Assembly: GCF_019973375.1 (NCBI RefSeq)
Contig: NZ_BPTV01000001.1
Coordinates: forward strand, 2,311,104 to 2,375,103
DNA from: Prevotella lacticifex
GTDB taxonomy: Bacteria > Bacteroidota > Bacteroidia > Bacteroidales > Bacteroidaceae
Length of the DNA stretch: 64,000 nt
Reading direction: 5' to 3'
The position numbers were made by a program, and so were the translations under genes. The notes beneath the pieces are model-generated. The model saw nothing but the letters and a program-made list of their open reading frames with translations. It was not told the DNA's origin and searched no databases. Positions 57,428 through 64,000 of the stretch are shown here, piece after piece. Numbering within the stretch: the stretch's first letter is position 1; every line of letters starts with the position of its first letter.

Positions 57428-60400
57428 ATGAGTATCAGATTAAATAAAGCAATCCGTGAATTAAACATCGGACTCCAAACGGCAGTGGAGTTCTTAGAGA
57501 AGAGAAAGGAACTGGGCGAGGTGAAGGACGACCAGAACTTCAAGCTCAGCGACGCACAATACAACGCCCTCGTCAAGGCTTTCAAGAGCGACAAGGACGT
57601 TAAGGACCGTGCGGCAAACTTTCTCCAGCAGAAACAGCGGGAGAAGGAAGAGAAGAAACCGCAGAAGAAATCGACCGAGAAAGCTCAGGGCACTGTGCCC
57701 GGAGGCATTCGCCAGAAGTACAAGCCGTTAGGCAAACTGGACCTCAACAACTTGGGAAAAGGTCCCGTTACTGTTACTTCAGCTAATTCGGAGAAGAAGG
57801 AGACAGAGCAAGCTGCCGTTAGCTCTGCACCGGAAAAGACACAGGCGCAGAAGGCTCAGAATGCTGAGAACGCCCATAATGACGCAAAGCAGGTGACTGC
57901 CGAAAGCGAGAAAAAGCAGGAAGTGACCGCAGAGGCTCCAAAGGCTACCGAAGTAAAGCAGCAGGAAACTGCAAAGCCGAAGCAACAGGAGGCTAAGACA
58001 GAGGCCCCTGCAAAGGCCGAGCCTGCCAAGGCTGAAGTAAAGGCTGACAAGCCCGAGCAGCCTAAGACTGCTGAACAGCCTAAAGCTGAGGCAAATGTAA
58101 AGGCACCGAAAGATAATGCCGCTGAAAAGACAGCACAGGCTGCTGCCAGTGGAAAGGCTGCCGAGAAGACTGCTGCCCCGACAGACAGCAGTGCCAAGTC
58201 TGAGGACCAGACACAGCAGAACGCCACAAAGAAGGACAGCAACATCTTCATGACAAAGAACGAGCGGCAGATGCTCAATCAGCCGAAGATGCAGGTCCTC
58301 GGAAAAATCGACCTGAACTCGATAAACCAAAGCACACGACCAAAGAAAAAAACTAAGGAGGAGCGCCGCCGTGAGCGCGAGGAGAAAGCGCAGAACAACG
58401 GCAACCGCAAGAAGCGTGTGCGCATAAAGAACGAGCGTGTCGACATCAACGCCGCAGCAAAGCAGGCCGGAAAGAACAACAATAACAACAACGGTAACGG
58501 CGGCGGCAAAAAGAATAAGAAAAACCGCGGCCGCGGACAGAAGTCATTAGAGGTCGACGACGAGGCAGTAGCACGCCAGGTAAAGGAGACTCTGGCCCGT
58601 CTGACATCGAAGAGCCAGAACAAGAAAGGTGCAAAGTACCGTAAGGAGAAGCGTGAGGCCGTCCAGGAGAAGATCAACGCTGAGCAGAAGGCGGAGAAGA
58701 AGGAGAGCAAGACACTGAAGCTCACCGAGTTCGTTACCGTATCCGAGCTCGCAACGATGATGAACATCCCAGTAACGAAACTCATCTCCACGCTGATGAG
58801 CGTCGGTATCATGGTGTCGATCAACCAGCGTCTCGATGCTGAGACCATCAATCTCGTTGCCGATGAGTTCGGATTCAAGACCGAATATGTCAGTGCCGAG
58901 GTTCAGGAGGCCGTCAGCGAGGAGCAGGACGACGAGAACGACCTTGTGCCACGTGCACCTATCGTGACCGTCATGGGTCATGTCGACCACGGTAAGACAT
59001 CGCTCCTCGACCACATCCGCAACACGAATGTCATCGCCGGTGAGGCCGGAGGTATCACCCAGCACATTGGTGCCTACAGTGTGAAACTGAAGAACGGACG
59101 GGAAATCACATTCCTCGACACCCCGGGTCATGAGGCTTTCACCGCCATGCGTGCCCGCGGAGCCCAGGTCACCGATATCGCCATAATCATCATTGCTGCC
59201 GACGACTCCGTCATGCCAACGACAAAGGAGGCTATCGCGCACTGTCAGGCCGCCGGAGTGCCAATGATCTTCGCCATCAACAAGATTGATAAGCCGGGAG
59301 CCAACCCTGACAGAATACGTGAGGACCTCGCCAATATGAACCTCCTCGTTGAGGAATGGGGTGGTAAATATCAGTGTCAGGAGATTAGCGCCAAGAAAGG
59401 TCTCGGCGTCGACGAGCTCCTTGACAAGGTCCTCCTTGAGGCCGACATGATGGATTTAAAGGCCAATCCTAACCGCAAGGCTACAGGAACAGTCATCGAG
59501 TCGAGTCTTGACAAGGGACGCGGATATGTGTCTACGGTCCTCGTTTCCAACGGAACGCTGCACGTCGGCGACATCGTGCTTGCCGGCACATGTTTCGGAC
59601 GCGTGAAGGCACTGTTCAACGAGCGTAACCAGAATATCGACAACGTACAGCCCGCCGAGCCGGCAGTAATCCTCGGACTCAACGGAGCACCGACAGCCGG
59701 CGACCAGTTCCACGTCATGGACACCGAGCAGGAGGCCCGCGACATTGCCAACAAGCGTGAGCAGCTACAGCGTGAGCAGGGACTCAGAACGCAGACTCGT
59801 CTGACCCTCTCCGACATCTCGCACCGTATAGCACGCGGCGAGTTCCACGAGCTGAACATCATCGTCAAGGGCGACACCGACGGATCGGTGGAGGCACTCT
59901 CCGACTCATTCCTGAAGCTGTCGACAGAGAAGGTACAGGTGAACGTCATCAGCAAGGCTGTAGGACAGATTTCGGAGAACGATGTCATGTTGGCATCGGC
60001 TTCCGACGCCATCATCGTTGGATTCCAGGTCCGCCCGTCGGCTGATGCACGCAAGCTCGCTGACCGCGAGGGTGTCGAAATCAACACCTACTCAGTCATT
60101 TACGATGCCATCGACGATATCAAGTCGGCAATGGTCGGTATGCTTGACAAGGTGAAGAAAGAGGTCGTTACCGGCGAGATCGAGGTCAAGCAGGTATTCA
60201 AAATCTCGAAGGTCGGCACCGTTGCCGGTGGACTTGTCACCGAAGGAAAGGTGCACAACAAGGACAAGGCACGTGTCGTTCGCGACGGTATCGTACTGAA
60301 GACCGCTCCTATCGGTGCCCTGAAGCGCTACAAAGACGATGTCAAAGAGGTTGCTACAGGACTCGAGTGCGGTATCTCCCTCGTCAACAACAACGACATA

Positions 60401-60457
60401 CAGGTCGGCGATGTTATCGAGACCTTCACCGAGATTGAGGTAGAACAGAAACTTTAG
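57428..60457 (+). CDS. infB: Translation initiation factor IF-2
   Basis: About 1,009 residues from the ATG at 57428 ([20 protein letters not shown]); a frame start at 57380 is unlikely. The N-terminal winged domain is followed by a long Lys/Glu/Ala-rich low-complexity linker (about 80-270) and a basic Asn/Gly-rich segment. The GTPase has G1 [17 protein letters not shown]3 [11 protein letters not shown] and G4 INKIDKPG; domains II to IV follow, ending [11 protein letters not shown]. It brings initiator tRNA to the 30S subunit and promotes subunit joining. It lies 151 bases after nusA in the usual cluster order. Confidence 0.96.
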   Translation: MSIRLNKAIRELNIGLQTAVEFLEKRKELGEVKDDQNFKLSDAQYNALVKAFKSDKDVKDRAANFLQQKQREKEEKKPQKKSTEKAQGTVPGGIRQKYKPLGKLDLNNLGKGPVTVTSANSEKKETEQAAVSSAPEKTQAQKAQNAENAHNDAKQVTAESEKKQEVTAEAPKATEVKQQETAKPKQQEAKTEAPAKAEPAKAEVKADKPEQPKTAEQPKAEANVKAPKDNAAEKTAQAAASGKAAEKTAAPTDSSAKSEDQTQQNATKKDSNIFMTKNERQMLNQPKMQVLGKIDLNSINQSTRPKKKTKEERRREREEKAQNNGNRKKRVRIKNERVDINAAAKQAGKNNNNNNGNGGGKKNKKNRGRGQKSLEVDDEAVARQVKETLARLTSKSQNKKGAKYRKEKREAVQEKINAEQKAEKKESKTLKLTEFVTVSELATMMNIPVTKLISTLMSVGIMVSINQRLDAETINLVADEFGFKTEYVSAEVQEAVSEEQDDENDLVPRAPIVTVMGHVDHGKTSLLDHIRNTNVIAGEAGGITQHIGAYSVKLKNGREITFLDTPGHEAFTAMRARGAQVTDIAIIIIAADDSVMPTTKEAIAHCQAAGVPMIFAINKIDKPGANPDRIREDLANMNLLVEEWGGKYQCQEISAKKGLGVDELLDKVLLEADMMDLKANPNRKATGTVIESSLDKGRGYVSTVLVSNGTLHVGDIVLAGTCFGRVKALFNERNQNIDNVQPAEPAVILGLNGAPTAGDQFHVMDTEQEARDIANKREQLQREQGLRTQTRLTLSDISHRIARGEFHELNIIVKGDTDGSVEALSDSFLKLSTEKVQVNVISKAVGQISENDVMLASASDAIIVGFQVRPSADARKLADREGVEINTYSVIYDAIDDIKSAMVGMLDKVKKEVVTGEIEVKQVFKISKVGTVAGGLVTEGKVHNKDKARVVRDGIVLKTAPIGALKRYKDDVKEVATGLECGISLVNNNDIQVGDVIETFTEIEVEQKL

Positions 60458-60491
60458 TTCCCCTACAGTCCTCATGACAGAGGATAATATT

Positions 60492-60564
60492 AGTCACAAA
60501 TGTTACGCCCAAGAATGTTTCTGAGTCAGAAAACTGCTTTGGCATAATATTTGTGACTTTTTTT
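60492..60564 (+). terminator. Long-stem hairpin and T-run between infB and sufB
   Basis: AGTCACAAAT (60492-60501) pairs perfectly with ATTTGTGACT (60549-60558); GTTAcGCC and GGCaTAA extend the pairing further in. Seven T follow. The loop is about 30 to 47 bases. It ends the infB transcript; the sufB ATG is 20 bases beyond, so sufB expression would depend on read-through or on a promoter inside the loop that I could not identify. Confidence 0.75.
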
Positions 60565-60583
60565 AAAAAACAAATATAGTAAT

Positions 60584-62035
60584 ATGCAAGATAACAACAA
60601 CAAGGATAATAAGTTTGTAAAGGAGGTGGTAGACCAGAAGTATGAGTATGGTTTCACCACCAACGTACAGACCGAGATCATCCCGAAAGGACTCAACGAG
60701 GATGTCGTGAGGCTTATCTCCAAGAAGAAGGGAGAGCCCGACTGGCTCCTCGACTTCCGTCTGAAAGCTTACCGCTACTGGAAGACTCTCCCCGTTCCCA
60801 CATGGGGACACGTCCACGTTCCGCACATCGATTTCCAGGCAATATCCTACTATGCCGACCCTTTGGCTAAGAAACCGAAGAACAAAGAGATCGACCCGGA
60901 GCTGGAGAAGACTTTCGATAAGCTCGGCATTCCACTCGAGGAGCGGCTCGCTCTCAGCGGCACGGCTGTCGATGCGGTCATGGACTCGGTATCGGTGAAG
61001 ACGACGTTCAAGAAGCAGTTGGCTGAGAAAGGCATTATCTTCTCCTCCATCGGTGAGGCCGTTAAGAACCACCCCGACCTTGTCCGCAAGTACCTCGGAT
61101 CGGTAGTGCCCTACCGCGACAACTTCTCGGCAGCTCTGAACTCGGCAGTTTTCTCCGACGGTTCGTTTGTCTACATACCCAAGGGCGTTCGCTGTCCGAT
61201 GGAACTCAGTTCCTATTTCCGCATCAACGCCGTCAATACCGGACAGTTCGAGCGCACGCTGATTGTCGCCGACGACGACTCTTATGTCAGCTACTTAGAG
61301 GGATGTACGGCTCCTATGCGCGACGAGAACCAGCTCCATGCCGCTGTCGTCGAGATTGTCGTCATGAATAACGCTGAGGTAAAATACTCCACGGTACAGA
61401 ACTGGTATCCCGGCGACGAGCACGGAAAAGGCGGAGTGCTGAACCTTGTCACCAAACGTGGTGACCTGCGCGGAGTCAACTCTAAGTTGTCGTGGACACA
61501 GGTAGAGACCGGTTCGGCAATAACATGGAAATATCCGTCATGCGTTCTGCGTGGCGACAACTCCCAGGCGGAGTTCTATTCCGTTGCCGTGACAAATCAC
61601 TATCAGGAGGCCGACACCGGCACGAAGATGATTCACATGGGCAAGAACACCAAGTCGACGATAATATCCAAGGGTATCTCGGCAGGCCACTCGCAGAATT
61701 CATACCGCGGACTCGTACGTGCAACGGAGAAAGCCGACAACGCCCGAAACTACAGCTCGTGCGACTCTCTGCTCCTCGGCTCTGATTGCGGTGCTCACAC
61801 ATTCCCATATCTCAACATCCACAACGACACAGCTGTCGTAGAGCACGAGGCTACAACATCGAAGATATCGGAGGATCAGCTCTTCTATTGCAACCAGCGG
61901 GGCATCCCGTCGGAGGATGCCGTAGGCCTGATTGTCAACGGCTATGCCAAGGACGTGCTGAACAAGCTGCCAATGGAGTTCGCCGTGGAGGCTCAGAAGC
62001 TGCTGTCGGTATCGTTGGAGGGAACCGTCGGATAA
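60584..62035 (+). CDS. sufB: Fe-S cluster assembly scaffold SufB
   Basis: A 483-residue cytoplasmic SufB/SufD-family protein, the scaffold of the SufBCD complex. Motifs: [60 protein letters not shown] (conserved Cys region) and [12 protein letters not shown]. The C-terminal core ([31 protein letters not shown]) holds conserved Cys and Glu. The length is typical. It is the first of the suf genes here, followed by a small gene and sufC. Confidence 0.96.
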   Translation: MQDNNNKDNKFVKEVVDQKYEYGFTTNVQTEIIPKGLNEDVVRLISKKKGEPDWLLDFRLKAYRYWKTLPVPTWGHVHVPHIDFQAISYYADPLAKKPKNKEIDPELEKTFDKLGIPLEERLALSGTAVDAVMDSVSVKTTFKKQLAEKGIIFSSIGEAVKNHPDLVRKYLGSVVPYRDNFSAALNSAVFSDGSFVYIPKGVRCPMELSSYFRINAVNTGQFERTLIVADDDSYVSYLEGCTAPMRDENQLHAAVVEIVVMNNAEVKYSTVQNWYPGDEHGKGGVLNLVTKRGDLRGVNSKLSWTQVETGSAITWKYPSCVLRGDNSQAEFYSVAVTNHYQEADTGTKMIHMGKNTKSTIISKGISAGHSQNSYRGLVRATEKADNARNYSSCDSLLLGSDCGAHTFPYLNIHNDTAVVEHEATTSKISEDQLFYCNQRGIPSEDAVGLIVNGYAKDVLNKLPMEFAVEAQKLLSVSLEGTVG

Positions 62036-62221
62036 GCGTTCCGCACGAAAGGGCTTTCTCTAAAAGAGGAACCGAGACAGGGTTTCGGCCCGGACAAATC
62101 GTCTGAGGCTTACACTGCAAGGTGCCGTTTGACGACGGAAGGACAATCCGGAAGGACACTGTTTGAACGCCGTTTCACGGATATATTCTTAAAGTCGGAA
62201 TCAAATCACAAGACAAAAGAT

Positions 62222-62575
62222 ATGGAATACCGGACGAAAATTATCAAATTATGTTTTGTAATCGCAGGATTGACAGCATCGAGCGTCAACGCCTGCGGTT
62301 GGGAGCCACAGCCTTGGAGGAAATATCTCATTAAGACGGAAGTCGAAAAGGACACCATCCCGCATCATTCCATCATGAGAATATTCCCCGACAGAGAACC
62401 CAAAATCGACAAACGGCATTTCCAGTGCGGTCCGTACTACGTCTACCAGCCGGGTATCTTCGATGCTGAGGACGAGCAACGCGAACGCATGAAGGTCATG
62501 AGAGGAGAGTACTCAACCGCGGATTTCATCTCCGACTTGATTACCGATGTTATAGATATTTTTACAACTAAATAA
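62222..62575 (+). CDS. Small exported protein of unknown function in the suf cluster
   Basis: A 117-residue protein from the ATG at 62222 (MEYRTKIIKLCFVIAGLTAS). A hydrophobic signal (8-20) ends SSVNAC; Cys25 may be a lipidation site, although the residue before it makes the lipobox imperfect. The mature part is hydrophilic with EPQPWRKYLIKTEVEKDTIP, DREPKIDKRHFQCGPYYVYQ and a C-terminal helix. I do not recognise the family. It interrupts sufB and sufC, which is unusual because the SufBCD complex works in the cytoplasm. It may be a chance insertion or an envelope function co-regulated with iron-sulfur assembly. Confidence 0.6.
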   Translation: MEYRTKIIKLCFVIAGLTASSVNACGWEPQPWRKYLIKTEVEKDTIPHHSIMRIFPDREPKIDKRHFQCGPYYVYQPGIFDAEDEQRERMKVMRGEYSTADFISDLITDVIDIFTTK

Positions 62576-62591
62576 CTTCAAAAGAAAAGAT

Positions 62592-63356
<765 letters not shown>

Positions 63357-63371
63357 TCGACAACTGACAAG

Positions 63372-63489
63372 TCATTGATTACGAGCCACAGCGTCATTGG
63401 TTACAAGCCGTAAAACTATTATCCAAGGGCCGCAAAGCTATCGTTTACGATCACCAAAGATATTGTTTACAGGCCACAGAATCAATGAC
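63372..63489 (+). repeat. Five-copy 22-bp tandem repeat between sufC and sufD
   Basis: Degenerate copies begin at 63372, 63394, 63417, 63439 and 63461, with consensus close to TATTGTTTACAGGCCACAAA; lengths are 22, 23, 22, 22 and 21 bases. A remnant TCAATGAC follows at 63482. It is rich in GGCC/TTTAC and lies in a 231-base gap between sufC and sufD. Its function is unknown; it might be a protein binding array or a slippage product. Confidence 0.7.
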
Positions 63490-63587
63490 AAAGCTTTCCA
63501 CAATTCACGGCGGGTAACATGTCGGTCACGACAAACTTCCCGTTATATCTAAACTTGTTATGCCCAAGAGGCGTAGAAGAAAAGAAT

Positions 63588-64000
63588 ATGATGAACAGTG
63601 AACAACAATATATAACCCTATACAACGACAACGCGGAGCTCATCAAGAGCCACTCGGCTGACGTGCTGAACGCCGTTCGCGACGAGGCCTTTGAGAATTT
63701 CCGGCGGATGGGATTCCCAAGTAAGAAAGTCGAGCGCTATAAGTACACCGATATGGCCGCTCTCTTTGCCCCCGACTATGGTCTCAACCTCAACCGGTTG
63801 GACATTCCTGTCGACCCCTACGAGGCTTTCCGCTGCGATGTTCCCAATCTCAGCACATCGCTCTACTTCGTTGTCAACGACCAGTTCTACACTAAGGCTC
63901 TGCCGAAGGTCACTCCCGGCGACGGAATCATCGTCGACTCGTTAGCCCATGCGGCTGTCGAACATCACGACATCGTAGCGAAATACTATGCCAAAGCCGC
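63588..64000 (+). CDS. sufD: Fe-S cluster assembly protein SufD, N-terminal part
   Basis: The frame opens with two ATG codons at 63588 and 63591 (MMNSEQQYITLYNDNAELIK) and runs off the window end, giving about 137 residues. FRRMGFPSKKVERYKYTDMA and AALFAPDYGLNLNRLDIPV match the N-terminal region of Bacteroidetes SufD. The rest of the SufB-like core lies outside. It forms the SufBC2D complex with SufB and SufC. The order sufB, small gene, sufC, sufD agrees with the assignment, but the C-terminal residues that distinguish SufD cannot be seen. Confidence 0.85.
   Translation, partial: MMNSEQQYITLYNDNAELIKSHSADVLNAVRDEAFENFRRMGFPSKKVERYKYTDMAALFAPDYGLNLNRLDIPVDPYEAFRCDVPNLSTSLYFVVNDQFYTKALPKVTPGDGIIVDSLAHAAVEHHDIVAKYYAKA

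Noticed and set aside
62036..62221. N-terminal extension of the small suf-cluster protein from 62129
   Set aside because: The extension lacks conserved character and would put the export signal inside the protein; the ATG at 62222 gives a normal signal peptide.

Overview
The window reads as a chromosomal segment of a Bacteroidales bacterium, most likely Prevotellaceae. The evidence is about 50% G+C, a repeated promoter of the Bacteroidetes type (TTTG, 19-20 bases, TAnnTTTG), BspA-like leucine-rich-repeat and T9SS-tail sequences, GH97, DUF5606, DUF349 and an AraR-type Nudix regulator. The genus is an inference. No rRNA or tRNA gene and no CRISPR array was seen.

Layout. 1-1257: 3' end of a DUF5606 gene and a relic of a BspA/T9SS surface protein. 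1258-16500: an L-arabinose locus in two units. The first is a mutarotase lipoprotein, SSS symporter, AraR-like regulator, AraD, AraA and ribulokinase, behind a cluster of palindromic operator candidates. The second is three exported glycosidases (GH2, GH97, GH51) behind a promoter flanked by a perfect 12-bp inverted repeat. Together they would release arabinose and galactose from plant-type polysaccharide and convert arabinose to D-xylulose 5-phosphate. 16501-18169: an intact IS1634-type insertion sequence flanked by a perfect 161-bp direct repeat that copies the end of the GH51 gene and its terminator. 18373-28500: pncB, a DUF4143 ATPase, a BspA-like lipoprotein, rsgA, frr and a large outer-membrane protein. 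28583-30235: an ISAs1-type element. 30252-42322: purN, a LacX-like epimerase, a YitT protein, mnmA, a membrane-anchored GH25 protein with a MORN-like segment, a HAD phosphatase and a lysS-gpsA-pgi cluster. 42656-50897: DUF2130 and DUF1016 proteins, aroB, rsmA, a YbhN-type membrane protein and pepD. 51096-57276: corA with a candidate leader peptide, a DUF349 protein, an HU-like protein, and rimP-nusA behind a candidate attenuator. 57428-64000: infB, then sufB, a small exported protein, sufC and the start of sufD.

The most unusual feature is a family of dispersed intergenic repeats. Five loci (23154, 31119, 37068, 45755, 55079) carry 13-bp palindromes of the form AAACGGnCCGTTT repeated at a strict 22-base pitch. 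At least two of them lie inside MITE-like elements (36775-37303 and 54894-55373) with inverted ends and 8-10 bp flanking direct repeats. Those ends match the ends of the ISAs1-type element, which has its own 11-bp flanking repeat, so the transposase may mobilise the family. All assignments come from reading the sequence; no database search was run.
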